Shown: positions 1-12,498, counted from the first letter of the stretch. The stretch is DNA of 64,000 nucleotides from Lachnospiraceae bacterium (GCA_026169045.1 JAPFDH010000078.1:1-64000); one strand, 5' to 3'. Notes: generated by a model not told the origin, from the sequence alone. A program made the numbers and translations.

Positions 1-38
1 AAGTTGTGTCTGTTTGTGGTATACTGTTTGCGAGCCAT
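1..38 (-). CDS. Possible partial gene leaving the left edge
   Basis: On the minus strand an ATG at 38-36 is preceded by TGGAGG (50-45) at a six-base spacing. It opens a frame reading MARKQYTTNRHN that runs off the window. An extended -10 box lies upstream at 83-75, and the fumarase terminator ends just before it, so a separate transcription unit is plausible. Only 12 codons are visible and I do not recognise the protein. Confidence 0.35.
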   Translation of the reverse strand, partial: MARKQYTTNRHN

Positions 39-112
39 GGCGAACCTCCAGGTATTTTGTTGTGTGGTGCTTCAATTATACCACGTTCGTCACTGGCTCT
101 TTTTCTTTTTTT
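32..112 (+). terminator. Possible plus-strand terminator with pseudoknot-like pairing
   Basis: GAGCCA (32-37) and CGAAC (41-45) can pair with TGGCTC (94-99) and GTTCG (85-89), followed by a T-rich run at 100-112. In addition GTGGTATA (16-23) can pair with TATACCAC (77-84), which abuts the second arm, giving an H-type pseudoknot order. It could be the 3' end of a structured RNA entering from the left, or a coincidence overlapping the minus-strand promoter. Confidence 0.25.
75..83 (-). promoter_or_regulatory. Extended -10 promoter for the left-edge gene
   Basis: The minus strand reads TGGTATAAT, an extended -10 (TGnTATAAT), about 25 bases upstream of the TGGAGG site of the partial gene. No good -35 hexamer is visible, which extended -10 promoters can do without. 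Confidence 0.3.
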
Positions 113-141
113 ATGTGTCCTATTTCATTTTACAATCAACC

Positions 142-192
142 TTAAAAAATGGAACCGATCTCCAATCATGGAATAAGGATTGGAGATCGGTT
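142..192 (-). terminator. Intrinsic terminator of the fumarase genes
   Basis: A perfect 15-bp inverted repeat (153-167 with 178-192, core CCGATCTCCAATC) with a 10-base loop lies just after the fumB stop. On the minus strand it is followed by a TTTTTTAA tract. Confidence 0.8.
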
Positions 193-201
193 TAATCACT
201 A

Positions 202-750
202 TCATTTTTTATATTGTTCAATTGCACTTTGGTATAGATCATTACCAAATTGATCCGCTACTACAATAACCGGAAAATCCTTAACTTCCAATTTTCGGAT
301 TGCCTCCGTTCCCAAATCTTCATAGGCAAGTATTTCTGAAGATTGAATACATTTTGATAATAAAGCACCGGCGCCGCCCACTGCTGCAAAATATACCCCA
401 TGATTTCTGATAATGGCATCTTTTACTTCCTGTGTACGTTTTCCTTTTCCGATCATTCCTTTTAATCCCAAATCCAATAATTTAGGTGCGTATTTATCCA
501 TACGGCTTGCTGTTGTCGGTCCCGCCGAACCAATGGGGCGTCCCTCTCTTGCCGGAGATGGCCCCATATAATAAATAATAATATCTTTCAAATCAATGGG
601 TAACTCTTTTCCTACCTGCAGTGCTTCATCCATTCTTTTGTGAGCCGCATCTCTGGCTGTATAAATTGTTCCGGTAATATACACGTAATCCCCGGCTTTC
701 AGATCTTTTGTCACAACTTCTGTAAGCGGTGTATGAATATGTTTTTCCAT
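202..750 (-). CDS. fumB: Fumarate hydratase class I, beta subunit
   Basis: This is the C-terminal (beta) subunit of the two-subunit [4Fe-4S] fumarase/tartrate dehydratase family, which converts fumarate and malate in the cytoplasm. It has 182 residues, usual for clostridial beta subunits. The family stretch GPSPAREGRPIGSAGPTT and the motif GKGKR are visible. I start at the ATG at 750 (MEKHIHTPL), 27 bases after the alpha stop; the longer upstream reading overlaps the alpha gene and has no ribosome binding site. It pairs with the alpha subunit immediately upstream and ends at a strong terminator. L-tartrate dehydratase (TtdB) is the main alternative and cannot be excluded by sequence alone. 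Confidence 0.9.
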   Translation of the reverse strand: MEKHIHTPLTEVVTKDLKAGDYVYITGTIYTARDAAHKRMDEALQVGKELPIDLKDIIIYYMGPSPAREGRPIGSAGPTTASRMDKYAPKLLDLGLKGMIGKGKRTQEVKDAIIRNHGVYFAAVGGAGALLSKCIQSSEILAYEDLGTEAIRKLEVKDFPVIVVADQFGNDLYQSAIEQYKK

Positions 751-776
751 CTTTGTACCAAGCCTTTCTTTTCTTC

Positions 777-1619
777 CTAAATGATCCGTGTTACATGACG
801 GTTCACATGACAACAAATATTAACTGCAACTGGAAGTCCGGCAATATGTGTAGGGTATGTCTCCACATTGACAGCTAAAGCGGTTCTACTGCCTCCCAAT
901 CCCCCAGGTCCTATGCCCAATCTATTAATTTTTTCCAGTAATTCTTCTTCTAATTCCCGCACATATTCCACTTCCGGCTTTTGATTCAAATTTCTTGTCA
1001 GCGCCTTCTTTGCCAATATTGCACATTTTTCAAAGGTTCCTCCAATTCCGACTCCTACTACCATGGGAGGACAAGCATTGGGGCCGGCATCACTTACCGC
1101 TGTCAAAACAGCATTTTTTACCCCTTCTATTCCATCAGCCGGCTTTAACATAAAAATTCGACTCATATTTTCACTGCCAAAGCCTTTGGGAGCAACTGTA
1201 ATTTCAATTTTATCTCCCTCCACAATCTCATAATGAATCACTGCCGGTGTATTATCTTTTGTGTTTTCCCTCAATATAGGATCATTCACCACAGATTTTC
1301 TTAAAAATCCTTCTGTGTATCCTCTACGTACCCCTTCATTAACGGCTTCTGTCAAATTTCCGTCAATCACATGGACATCCTGTCCCACTTTTATAAAGAT
1401 AACAGCCATGCCTGTATCCTGACAAATGGGAATCATATCGTTTGCAGCAATTTCCAGATTTTCTTCCAACTGATTCAAAATTTGTTTTCCCAACGGTGAT
1501 TCTTCTTTCGCTACCGCTGTATCCAAAGCTTGTTTCATATCCGAGGAAAGAAAATGATTTGCCTCTATACACATCTCTTTAATTGTTTCAATAATTTCAC
1601 AGCATTGAATTTCCCGCAT
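777..1619 (-). CDS. fumA: Fumarate hydratase class I, alpha subunit
   Basis: This is the alpha subunit of the [4Fe-4S] fumarase, 280 residues. The cysteines expected to hold the cluster are visible in ICQDTGMAV, NACPPMVVGVGIGGT and VNICCHVNRH. The start is preceded by AGGAGG (1625-1630 on the plus map), an ideal ribosome binding site. It lies about 107 bases after gyrA on the same strand, and a large inverted repeat in that gap may separate the two units. Together with fumB it encodes a reversible hydratase of the branched TCA or fermentative pathway. The two subunits are separate genes, as usual in Clostridia, rather than fused as in enterobacterial FumA. Confidence 0.92.
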   Translation of the reverse strand: MREIQCCEIIETIKEMCIEANHFLSSDMKQALDTAVAKEESPLGKQILNQLEENLEIAANDMIPICQDTGMAVIFIKVGQDVHVIDGNLTEAVNEGVRRGYTEGFLRKSVVNDPILRENTKDNTPAVIHYEIVEGDKIEITVAPKGFGSENMSRIFMLKPADGIEGVKNAVLTAVSDAGPNACPPMVVGVGIGGTFEKCAILAKKALTRNLNQKPEVEYVRELEEELLEKINRLGIGPGGLGGSRTALAVNVETYPTHIAGLPVAVNICCHVNRHVTRII

Positions 1620-1639
1620 TTTGTCCTCCTAAAAACAGA

Positions 1640-1719
1640 GTGCTGTAAAGCCCCATATTCGTATTATAAATTCTTTCATAAGAACTCATATCTACTATTA
1701 TGGTTTTGCTTTACAGCAC
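1640..1719 (-). terminator. Long-loop inverted repeat between gyrA and fumA
   Basis: A perfect 12-bp inverted repeat, GTGCTGTAAAGC (1640-1651) with GCTTTACAGCAC (1708-1719), encloses a 56-base loop. On the minus strand it starts 7 bases after the gyrA stop and is followed by CTGTTTTT, then by the AGGAGG of fumA. It may terminate gyrA transcripts, act as a fumA leader structure, or be a small repeat. Confidence 0.45.
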
Positions 1720-1726
1720 CTCCTTT

Positions 1727-4300
1727 CTATTCTTCTGTCTGTATGTCTGTTTCAGCAGCATGAAGAAGTTGACTTAAATCTGAATCTTCCTGCGTTTCTT
1801 CCGCCTCATCAAGAGACTCTTGCTGATCCGCTGCTTCATCTTCCCGATTGTTTTCACTTTCACGCACTTTTGCGATACTTGCCACACGGACATCACTTTC
1901 CGGATCAATATTGATCAGTTTCACACCGGATGTATTTCTTCCGAGCGTTGAGATAGCCTCTACTTTTATACGGATAATAATACCTTCGGTTGTGATAATC
2001 ATAATTTCATGATGTCTTAATACAGCTTTTACACCAACCAGATTTCCTGTTTTTTCATTAATTCGATAACACTTTACACCTTTACCGCCACGGTTTTGGC
2101 AGGTAAATTCATCTATGGATGTACATTTGCCCATTCCCAGTTCTGAAACAAACAAAAGCTGATCACCCTGGCTGTTTAACTGCATGCCAATGACCTCATC
2201 ATCATCATCCAGATTCATACCACGCACACCCATTGATGTACGTCCTGTCGGCCGTACATCCGTTTCTTTGAAACGAATACATTGACCAAATTTTGATACT
2301 AGGAAAATATCCTGCTCATTATTTGTCACTTTTACTTCAATCAGCTCATCGTCATCTCTTAAAGTAATGGCCGCCAAACCTGTTTTACGGATGTTTGCAT
2401 ATTCTGACAGAGACGTTTTCTTTACCATACCATATTTTGTGGCCATGAACAGATAATCTTCTTCATCAAATTCTTTCTTTGTAATGATTGCTGTTACTTT
2501 TTCATCCGGCATCAGCTGAATCAAATTGACGATGGCCACTCCTCTTGCTGTTCTTCCCGCCTCTGGAATTTCATAAGTTTTCAAACGATATACTCTACCT
2601 AGGTTTGTAAAGAACATAATATTGTGATGTGTTGTTGTCATCAGCAGATCTTCTATGTAGTCTTCATCAATAATCTGCATGCCTTTTATGCCTTTTCCGC
2701 CTCTGTGCTGTGCCTTAAAGTTATCTACAGACATTCTTTTGATATAGCCCAGTTTGGTCATAGCTATAACAATATTTTCGTCAGGTATTAAATCCTCTGC
2801 CGAAAAATCATCTTCACCTATTCCTATTTTCGTTCGCCTGTCATCTCCGTATTTATCTGCAATCAAGGAAATCTCTGTTTTTATAACACTCAGAAGTTTG
2901 TTTTCATCTGCCAAAATTGCTTTCAACTCTGCAATTCGCTCCATCAATTCCTTATATTCATTTTCCAGTTTTTCCCGTTCCAAACCGGTTAATGCTCTAA
3001 GACGCATGTCCACGATAGCCTGAGACTGGGCATCAGAAAGACCGAACCGCTCCATCAAATGACTTTTTGCTATTGCTACACTCTGTGATCCACGGATAAT
3101 ACTGATCACCTCATCAATGTGATCCAACGCAATAAGCAAACCTTCTAAGATATGGGCACGCTCCTCTGCTTTATTTAATTCATATCTGGTTCTCCTTGTT
3201 ACCACATCTTCCTGATGCTTTAAATAATATTTCAGCATATCCAGAAGATTTAACACCCGTGGTTCATTATTGACCAAAGCCAGCATATTAACTCCAAAAG
3301 TATCCTGAAGCTGTGTATGTTTCATCAGCTGATTTAAAATAATATTGGGATTTACATCACGGCGTAATTCAATACAGACACGAGTTCCCTCTCGATTGGA
3401 TTCATCCCGGATTTCCGTGATACCATCCACACGTTTTTCTTTATGAAGCTCCGCTATTTTTTCTATAAGACGGGCTTTATTTACCATGTAAGGCAATTCC
3501 GTTACAACGATTCGATTTTTTCCGCCGGCCATGGGTTCGATATCGGTCACGGCACGAACTTTAATTTTTCCTCGACCGGTTCGATACGCCTGCTCAATCC
3601 CTCTTTTTCCCAGTATGGTAGCCCCAGTAGGAAAATCTGGTCCTTTTACAATTTTTAAAACTTCTTCAATACTTGTATCACGATTTTCTTCTATACGGTT
3701 ATCAATTATTTTTACCACTGCCTGAATGGTTTCTCTCAAATTATGGGGAGGAATATTCGTTGCCATTCCCACCGCAATACCGGTCGTACCATTCACTAAA
3801 ATATTTGGAAAACGGGACGGAAGTACTGCCGGCTCTTTTTCTGTTTCATCAAAGTTTGGTACAAAATCCACAGTATCTTTATTGATATCCGCCAGCATTT
3901 CCATAGAAATTTTACTCAGACGGGCTTCTGTATAACGCATGGCTGCTGCCCCGTCACCATCAACAGAACCAAAATTTCCATGACCATCTACCAAAGGATA
4001 ACGGGTAGACCAATCCTGAGCCATATTTACCAATGCTCCATAAATGGAACTGTCTCCATGGGGATGATACTTACCCATGGTATCTCCGACAATACGGGCA
4101 CATTTACGGTGCGGTTTATCCGGACCATTATTCAGTTCAATCATAGAATAAAGAACACGACGCTGAACTGGTTTCAAACCATCCCTCACATCAGGTAACG
4201 CACGGGATGCGATAACACTCATCGCATAGTCAATATAGGAATCCTCCATGGTTTTTTTCAGATCGACATCATGGACTTTATCAAAAATCGTTTCGTCCAT
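1727..4300 (-). CDS. gyrA: DNA gyrase subunit A
   Basis: This is the breakage-reunion subunit of DNA gyrase, which forms a GyrA2GyrB2 complex that introduces negative supercoils. It has 857 residues. The winged-helix and quinolone region starts near residue 25, and the catalytic tyrosine is Tyr123 in MRYTEARLS. The GyrA-box QHRGGKG of the C-terminal beta-pinwheel is visible, so this is gyrase rather than ParC. The C-terminus is a long acidic tail rich in Glu, Asp and Gln. GAGGG precedes the start. The position equivalent to E. coli Asp87 is Gly88 (HGDSSIYG). gyrB lies upstream on the same strand, separated by a dispersed repeat element. Confidence 0.97.
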   Translation of the reverse strand: MDETIFDKVHDVDLKKTMEDSYIDYAMSVIASRALPDVRDGLKPVQRRVLYSMIELNNGPDKPHRKCARIVGDTMGKYHPHGDSSIYGALVNMAQDWSTRYPLVDGHGNFGSVDGDGAAAMRYTEARLSKISMEMLADINKDTVDFVPNFDETEKEPAVLPSRFPNILVNGTTGIAVGMATNIPPHNLRETIQAVVKIIDNRIEENRDTSIEEVLKIVKGPDFPTGATILGKRGIEQAYRTGRGKIKVRAVTDIEPMAGGKNRIVVTELPYMVNKARLIEKIAELHKEKRVDGITEIRDESNREGTRVCIELRRDVNPNIILNQLMKHTQLQDTFGVNMLALVNNEPRVLNLLDMLKYYLKHQEDVVTRRTRYELNKAEERAHILEGLLIALDHIDEVISIIRGSQSVAIAKSHLMERFGLSDAQSQAIVDMRLRALTGLEREKLENEYKELMERIAELKAILADENKLLSVIKTEISLIADKYGDDRRTKIGIGEDDFSAEDLIPDENIVIAMTKLGYIKRMSVDNFKAQHRGGKGIKGMQIIDEDYIEDLLMTTTHHNIMFFTNLGRVYRLKTYEIPEAGRTARGVAIVNLIQLMPDEKVTAIITKKEFDEEDYLFMATKYGMVKKTSLSEYANIRKTGLAAITLRDDDELIEVKVTNNEQDIFLVSKFGQCIRFKETDVRPTGRTSMGVRGMNLDDDDEVIGMQLNSQGDQLLFVSELGMGKCTSIDEFTCQNRGGKGVKCYRINEKTGNLVGVKAVLRHHEIMIITTEGIIIRIKVEAISTLGRNTSGVKLINIDPESDVRVASIAKVRESENNREDEAADQQESLDEAEETQEDSDLSQLLHAAETDIQTEE

Positions 4301-4396
4301 TTTTCCCTCATTTCTGCCGCATTGCGGCGCTGTTTCTATCTGTCAGTATTTTTGCGTTCCAATCGCCTATATACTGAACTTCTTTCTCATAAAATT

Positions 4397-4561
4397 GTAA
4401 CAGTTCAGTCCGCGCCATTCGTAAAACCGCACTGCGTGCTTATTGTGGCTATCGCCACTGTTTTACTCATTTACAGGCGCTCAGCTCATAGGTCTGACTG
4501 GTCGAAAAATTATGCAAGCATAATTTTCTCTCCCATTATAGCCCTATGGCTGAACTGTTAC
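4397..4561. repeat. Dispersed repeat family A, copy 1 (gyrB-gyrA gap)
   Basis: This 165-bp element is bounded by an 11-bp inverted repeat, GTAACAGTTCA at 4397-4407 and TGAACTGTTAC at 4551-4561. Its interior closely matches 20961-21083, with shared blocks CGCACTGCGT, CTTATTGTGGCT and TTTACAGGC. This copy carries about 40 extra bases on the right. It has no coding capacity and resembles a MITE- or REP-like non-autonomous repeat. Confidence 0.75.
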
Positions 4562-4567
4562 ATAAAA

Positions 4568-7622
<3,055 letters not shown>

Positions 7623-7631
7623 ATCTGGTCA

Positions 7632-7844
7632 CTACTTTTCAATCCGGATTGTCTCTCCCTTATAGGAAACTACATCCTGATCATAAAGTTTCCTTCCTCT
7701 CCTCAGATCCACTTCACCGTTGACCAGTACTTCGCCGGCAGTAATGACTTCCTTTGCTTCCACTCCGGATTGTACCAAATGTACTGCCTTTAATGCCTGT
7801 CCCAACTTAATGAATTCATCTCTTAATTCAATTTTATATTCCAT
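7632..7844 (-). CDS. yaaA: S4-domain RNA-binding protein YaaA
   Basis: This small protein (70 residues) is made almost entirely of one S4 RNA-binding fold: LGQALKAVHLVQSGVEAKEVI, then GEVLVNGEVDLRRGRKL. The family sits between dnaN and recF in most Firmicutes, and a role in ribosome or RNA binding is inferred. I start at the ATG at 7844 because GAGG at 7856-7851 is at the right distance; the ATG 12 bases upstream overlaps that site. Confidence 0.9.
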   Translation of the reverse strand: MEYKIELRDEFIKLGQALKAVHLVQSGVEAKEVITAGEVLVNGEVDLRRGRKLYDQDVVSYKGETIRIEK

Positions 7845-7905
7845 GTTATTCCTCATTTCTTTTTATGGTTCGCTATAATCAAACGCCCACATCGTTTCAA
7901 ACGAT

Positions 7906-9012
7906 CTATTCCTCTGTAAAATTAACCGGCAGAATCAGATAGATATAACTTTGCTCTTCATCACGAATAAAGCACGGTGCCTTTGGATTCACCATGTACA
8001 GTGTAACATTTTCTTCATCAATAACCCGCAGTGCATCTGTTAAAAATTTAGGGTTAAATCCAATTTTAATATCTTTTCCGAACTTATCTACAGCAATATC
8101 TTCATTTAACGATCCCAGAGCAGAATTTAATTTTACTGCCATATTACTGTCTGTAATCGTTAAAATTAAAGGTTTTTTGTCACTTTCTTTTACAAGAAGC
8201 GTAGCACGATCGATACAGTTCAGAAATTCTCTCTTGTTAATTACCAATTTTGTCTCATAATCACTGTTTAACATCTGGTTAATTCTAAAATATTCTCCTT
8301 CAATCAGACGGGAAACCACCGTTGTTTGATCAAATTCAAAAATGATATGATTATTGGTAAAGAACAAAGAGACTTCGCTGTCATTGTCTCCTGTCAGAAT
8401 CTTGCTTACATCACTTAAGGTTTTACCCGGTATTACGACTTTGATAGGTTCGTATTCTTCTTTCAACTGAACTTTACGAATGGAAATGCGGTGTCCGTCC
8501 AGTGATACCAGCTTTAATGTATCTTTTTCAATTTCCATCAGTTCGCCTGACATCATTTTATTATTTTCATTATCGGCTATGGAGAAAATAGTCTGTCTGA
8601 TAATTTCTTTTAAAGTAAATTGAGATAATGAAATACTTTGATTTTTTTCTACCTGCGGAAGATAGGCAAAATCATCGCCGGCTTTTCCCGGTATAGCGAA
8701 CTTTGCTTTTTCACATACAATAGTCGTTGTACATTTATCGTCCGTCTCAATGGTAACTGCATTATCAGGAAGTCTTCGAACAATCTCAGAAAATACTTTT
8801 GCTTCCAGAGCAATTTTACCAGGTACTTCAATGATACCTGTAATGGTAGTTTCAATTCCCAATTCCATATCATTTGCTGTCATTTTAATGGAACCTGTCT
8901 CTGCATCAATAAGAATACATTCCAAGATTGGCATTGTTGTTTTTGTCGGTACCGCTTTGGATACAATAGAAACACCTTTTTGTAAATCTTCTTTCTGACA
9001 AATGATTTTCAT
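7906..9012 (-). CDS. dnaN: DNA polymerase III beta subunit (sliding clamp)
   Basis: DnaN is the ring-shaped processivity clamp of the replicative polymerase and also docks repair and initiation-control proteins. The 368-residue protein starts MKIICQKEDLQKGVSIV, shows the three repeated clamp folds, and ends in MVNPKAPCFIRDEEQSYIYLILPVNF, the typical C-terminal strand at the dimer interface. A GGAG lies about 12 bases before the start. The 386-bp gap upstream, toward dnaA, holds origin elements. Confidence 0.96.
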   Translation of the reverse strand: MKIICQKEDLQKGVSIVSKAVPTKTTMPILECILIDAETGSIKMTANDMELGIETTITGIIEVPGKIALEAKVFSEIVRRLPDNAVTIETDDKCTTTIVCEKAKFAIPGKAGDDFAYLPQVEKNQSISLSQFTLKEIIRQTIFSIADNENNKMMSGELMEIEKDTLKLVSLDGHRISIRKVQLKEEYEPIKVVIPGKTLSDVSKILTGDNDSEVSLFFTNNHIIFEFDQTTVVSRLIEGEYFRINQMLNSDYETKLVINKREFLNCIDRATLLVKESDKKPLILTITDSNMAVKLNSALGSLNEDIAVDKFGKDIKIGFNPKFLTDALRVIDEENVTLYMVNPKAPCFIRDEEQSYIYLILPVNFTEE

Positions 9013-9083
9013 AATATAAGTAAACTCCTTTCAGCCAGTGTGGACCGTTTCGTTTATGTGTAAAAGCCTCGGAAACGGAAAAT

Positions 9084-9366
9084 TAGTATGTATATATAGA
9101 TATAAAAGTATAGTAGTAGTAGTAGTAGGGGATGTGGATTTGTGTAAAAGGCTAAAAAACCTTGAATTTATCAGCTTTAAGTGCTTCAGAAAACTTCTGA
9201 ATAAGGCGCATTTTTTATGGGGATTAGTGTAAAGTTATACACAAACCATAAAAATGATTCTGAAGAGGTTAATATACACATCCACAGGGTTTTCACAGGA
9301 TATTAACCACAACCCCCCAAAGTTATCCACAGATAAAAGTGGATAACCGGACAAATTTGTGGATAA
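9084..9366. other. oriC part 1: AT-rich unwinding region, DnaA-trio tract and DnaA boxes
   Basis: The 386-bp dnaN-dnaA gap has, in order, an AT-rich stretch (9084-9110), six TAG repeats (9111-9128), a GGGG, and a DnaA-box-like TGTGGATTT (9133-9141). This matches the known arrangement in which DnaA spreads 3'-5' from a box over TAG trios to open DNA. Further boxes are ACATCCACA (9278-9286), perfect TTATCCACA (9323-9331), AGTGGATAA (9338-9346) and perfect TGTGGATAA (9358-9366). The order AT-rich, trios, GC-rich, box in one strand is what the trio model predicts. Confidence 0.8.
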
Positions 9367-9398
9367 TATTAAAATATCAATCCCCTTTTGGTATTTTT

Positions 9399-10766
9399 TT
9401 AATTGGGGTTAATCTTTTTCTTTAATATTTCAATGGTAGATGCCAGTGACTCATTGGTTTTTAAATCAGCAGCTATCTTTTCAATTCCATGCAATATGGT
9501 TGTATGATCCCGTTTTCCGAGAGATTTTCCAATTAACTGAAGAGATGTAGATGTCATTTCACGGCAGAGATACATGGCAATCTGACGAGGATAAACAATT
9601 TCCTTATTTCTTTTCTGAGATGCAATTTCAGATGGTTTAAATCCAAAATGTTCTGCTACAACTTCAATGATGAGATCAACCGTAACTTCACGGGTAGCAT
9701 TGGGGGAGATCAGATCTTTCAGTGCTTCTTCGGCTGTCTGTAGAGTAATATCACATTGATATAGTCTTGCATAGGCAGTCAGTTTTGTAAGGGCCCCTTC
9801 CAATTCACGAATATTAGATTTTATATTATTGGCAATATATTTCATAATTTCATTATCAATATTATAGCCATCCAATTCTTCTTTTTTACGTAAAATAGCC
9901 ATACGTGTTTCATAATCCGGAGCAGAGATATCTACCAAGAGTCCCATTTCGAAACGGGATCGAAGACGTTCTTCCAGATGTTCCAAGGCTTTTGGCGGTT
10001 TATCGGATGAAATAACAATCTGCTTGTTATTTTCATATAGGAAGTTAAATGTATGGAAAAATTCTTCCTGTGTCCCTTCTTTTCCGGTAATAAACTGAAT
10101 ATCATCAATTAACAGAACATCTACATTTCTGTATTTTTCACGAAACTCGGCATTAGCGGTACTGTTTTTATTACTATCACGAATTGCATTAATCAGTTCG
10201 GTTGTAAATTTTTCACTGGTTACATAGAGTACTTTGGAGGTAGGATCATTTTTTATAATAAAATGAGCAATCGAATGCATTAAGTGGGTTTTTCCCAGTC
10301 CCACACCTCCATATATATAGAGAGGATTATATCGTTCTGCCGGCGATTCTGCTACAGCAAGTGAAGCTGCGTGGGCAAATTTGTTATTGGCGCCTACGAC
10401 AAAGGTATCAAATGTGTAGCGGGGATTTAAATTGGCATTCAAGGTAGCCATTGTAATCATATCTTGATTTGGCTTTGCTTTTTTGGAAGGGATTGTGATT
10501 TCCCCTGGCATGACAAAAAGAACCTTACAATGAAATCCAGTGGTTTCTTCAATCATGACCTGTAAAAGGCGCTGGTATTTCTTTGTAAGATAGTCAATTA
10601 CAAATTTATCATTGGCGTCTCCGACCGAGACTTTAACAATTTCGCCTTCTACAGCGGCGAGTTCCAGTGGTTTAATCCAAGTATCAAAGGATACACTGGT
10701 TATATCATATTCTTCTTTCAGATTATCTTTGATTAGTTCCCATTTTTCTCTTAATTGCTCTAACAT
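9399..10766 (-). CDS. dnaA: Chromosomal replication initiator DnaA
   Basis: DnaA binds DnaA boxes, forms an ATP-dependent filament and melts oriC. The protein has 455 residues: domain I (about 1-80, SFDTWIKPLEL), an AAA+ domain with Walker A GGVGLGKTHLM and Walker B LLIDDIQFITG, and a C-terminal helix-turn-helix with the signature KRDHTTILHGIEKI that reads the box. GGGAG precedes the start at 10766. Boxes lie on both sides of the gene. A T14 homopolymer (10848-10861) and AT-rich promoter-like DNA lie just upstream. Confidence 0.98.
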   Translation of the reverse strand: MLEQLREKWELIKDNLKEEYDITSVSFDTWIKPLELAAVEGEIVKVSVGDANDKFVIDYLTKKYQRLLQVMIEETTGFHCKVLFVMPGEITIPSKKAKPNQDMITMATLNANLNPRYTFDTFVVGANNKFAHAASLAVAESPAERYNPLYIYGGVGLGKTHLMHSIAHFIIKNDPTSKVLYVTSEKFTTELINAIRDSNKNSTANAEFREKYRNVDVLLIDDIQFITGKEGTQEEFFHTFNFLYENNKQIVISSDKPPKALEHLEERLRSRFEMGLLVDISAPDYETRMAILRKKEELDGYNIDNEIMKYIANNIKSNIRELEGALTKLTAYARLYQCDITLQTAEEALKDLISPNATREVTVDLIIEVVAEHFGFKPSEIASQKRNKEIVYPRQIAMYLCREMTSTSLQLIGKSLGKRDHTTILHGIEKIAADLKTNESLASTIEILKKKINPN

Positions 10767-11166
10767 GGCTATCTCCCAATCTATTTTTCTTTCGCGTGGG
10801 CAGAAAATCCCCTTATACTAAACTCATACAATCTTATCATATAACAATTTTTTTTTTTTTTCAATCCAAACTTAATGGTAAGTTGATTCCAGTAAAGAAA
10901 TGACAGAAGTTGGGGATAGTAAAAAAAAGATTATTGCGAATAAGTGGATTTGTGGATAAGCCGGCTTGTGAGCATGTGGAATCCTAAGAAAGTTATCCCA
11001 ATTTTGTTGTGGACAGAAAAAAATCATGTTAAAATGTGAATAACATGGATAACCAAATCCACAATGGGGAAAAACAAGAAAAATAAAGGAAAGTTATCCC
11101 TTTTCGGCCTGAAATTCACAGAAAATGCGGCTACTTATCCACAAGTTATTCACAAAATGTGGATAA
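10767..11166. other. oriC part 2: DnaA-box cluster upstream of dnaA
   Basis: In the 678-bp gap between divergent dnaA and the ECF gene I see perfect boxes TGTGGATAA (10951-10959), TTATCCACA (11135-11143) and TGTGGATAA (11158-11166), plus a one-mismatch box TTATTCACA (11146-11154) and several weaker forms. The three right-hand boxes sit within 32 bases. Together with 9084-9366 this gives a bipartite origin like that of B. subtilis. From 11167 to 11430 I see no gene or clear motif. Confidence 0.8.
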
Positions 11167-11444
11167 GTGGGTAAGCCGGCAGGAAATGCACGAAATTCGG
11201 TGGAAAATTTGTGGGAAGAAAATGCATAAAAGTTTGAAAAAAAAATATTCACATGGATTCCACAGACATATAAACCAAATGTACATAGGAAATAATAAGT
11301 TTTATTAGGAGAAAAAAATAGAAAACTGGTATGCAAAAAATAATAGAATGTGTCCCTTTTCTGATGGTCAGTTTGGTGCTATTATGAGTAAACATAAATT
11401 TTTTAAAATTAACGCGACTAAAATCGCAGAAAAGAGGGCTAGAT

Positions 11445-12038
11445 ATGAATCAACAGTTTTCTATGACACAAAAAATAGCAATTTCAGCGTTATTTGCAGC
11501 GCTTTCGTACATTTCGTTTCAATTTTTAAAGATTCCTATTAAATTACCCGGAGCCGGCGGTAGTACGTATTTTCATTTGGGAAATACATTTGTTGTGTTG
11601 GGAGCCTTGATGCTTGGCGGTGTATATGGGGGATTAGCCGGCGGAATCGGAATGGCGATTGCTGATATTACATCGGGAGAACCGATTTATGCCATTACAA
11701 CCTTGTTTTTAAAACTTATGATAGGTCTGATTGCTGGATTGGTGGCTCATCAGATCGGACATATTAATGAGAAGAAAGAGACAAAGCAGTACATGATCTG
11801 GTGTGGTGCAGCAGCAGTGATCAGTCTGGGAGCCAATATTGTAATGGATCCGTTTGTTGGATTTTTGAGAAATAAATATTTGTTTGAGGTGGATGCGCAT
11901 CTGACCGATATTGTGGCAAAATTGACAGCCGGCGTTACTTTTGTCAATGCAGTTTTGTCTGTCATTGCGGTTTTGATTTTGTATCGTGTGCTTCGCCCGG
12001 CACTCAGTAAATCCGGTTTCCTTCAAAAAGAGGCATAG
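11445..12038 (+). CDS. ECF transporter S component (vitamin-binding membrane protein)
   Basis: This 197-residue protein has five or six membrane segments and the pattern FHLGNTFVVLGALMLGGVYGGLAGGIGMAIADI, typical of substrate-capturing S subunits of energy-coupling factor transporters (PF07155-like group). Such proteins bind a vitamin or its precursor and share the EcfAA'T module encoded elsewhere; none is in this window. The ligand cannot be told from sequence. GAGGG lies at good spacing before the start. It lies between the origin and rpmH, with its own orientation away from oriC. I saw no known riboswitch in the leader. Confidence 0.8.
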   Translation: MNQQFSMTQKIAISALFAALSYISFQFLKIPIKLPGAGGSTYFHLGNTFVVLGALMLGGVYGGLAGGIGMAIADITSGEPIYAITTLFLKLMIGLIAGLVAHQIGHINEKKETKQYMIWCGAAAVISLGANIVMDPFVGFLRNKYLFEVDAHLTDIVAKLTAGVTFVNAVLSVIAVLILYRVLRPALSKSGFLQKEA

Positions 12039-12086
12039 ATTAAGGAAAAATTTCAAAAAAATTTATGATTAAAGTATAATTTATAC

Positions 12087-12115
12087 TTGACGAATAGGCT
12101 CCTTTTCAATATAAT
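12087..12115 (+). promoter_or_regulatory. Promoter of the rpmH-rnpA operon
   Basis: TTGACG (12087-12092) and TATAAT (12110-12115) are separated by exactly 17 bases. This near-consensus sigma-A promoter lies about 150 bases upstream of rpmH, fitting a highly expressed ribosomal protein gene. Confidence 0.85.
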
Positions 12116-12172
12116 TGGTGTGATGTCCTAGTTTTAAACTGGCAGTTTGAATTGTTCAAACCAAAAACAGTT

Positions 12173-12199
12173 CCTGCTGTATTGGAATGATACAGCAGG
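12173..12199 (+). other. rpmH leader hairpin
   Basis: CCTGCTGTAT (12173-12182) and ATACAGCAGG (12190-12199) form a perfect 10-bp stem with a 7-base loop in the rpmH 5' leader. No T-run follows, so it is probably a leader structure and not a terminator. Confidence 0.6.
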
Positions 12200-12267
12200 A
12201 TTTAAGTTGCGCTGACATGCACGATAAATAAGAGAAGCGCGCGTATTGATAAAGGAGGTGTTTAGGA

Positions 12268-12402
12268 ATGAAAATGACATTTCAGCCAAAAAAGAGATCC
12301 AGAGCTAAAGTTCACGGATTTCGTGCAAGAATGAGTACAGCAGGTGGAAGAAAGGTATTATCTGCTAGAAGAGCAAAAGGAAGAAAGGTTTTATCCGCTT
12401 AG
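12268..12402 (+). CDS. rpmH: 50S ribosomal protein L34
   Basis: This 44-codon gene reads [18 protein letters not shown] and ends GRKVLSA. It has the conserved L34 core ([32 protein letters not shown]). AAAGGAGGTG sits upstream at 12251-12260. L34 is a basic protein of the large ribosomal subunit. rnpA follows, the universal bacterial order. Confidence 0.97.
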   Translation: MKMTFQPKKRSRAKVHGFRARMSTAGGRKVLSARRAKGRKVLSA

Positions 12403-12498
12403 GTCGCAGTAATGTGACCTTTTCTTTCTATATAAAGAATTTTTCAGGTTATTGTGATATCTGCGTTCTGACAGATGGATAAAAGGATAGGAAATGAA

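Noticed and set aside
11340-11444. Possible riboswitch in the leader of the ECF transporter gene
   Set aside because: I compared it with preQ1, THF and other vitamin riboswitch consensus cores as I remember them and found no match.
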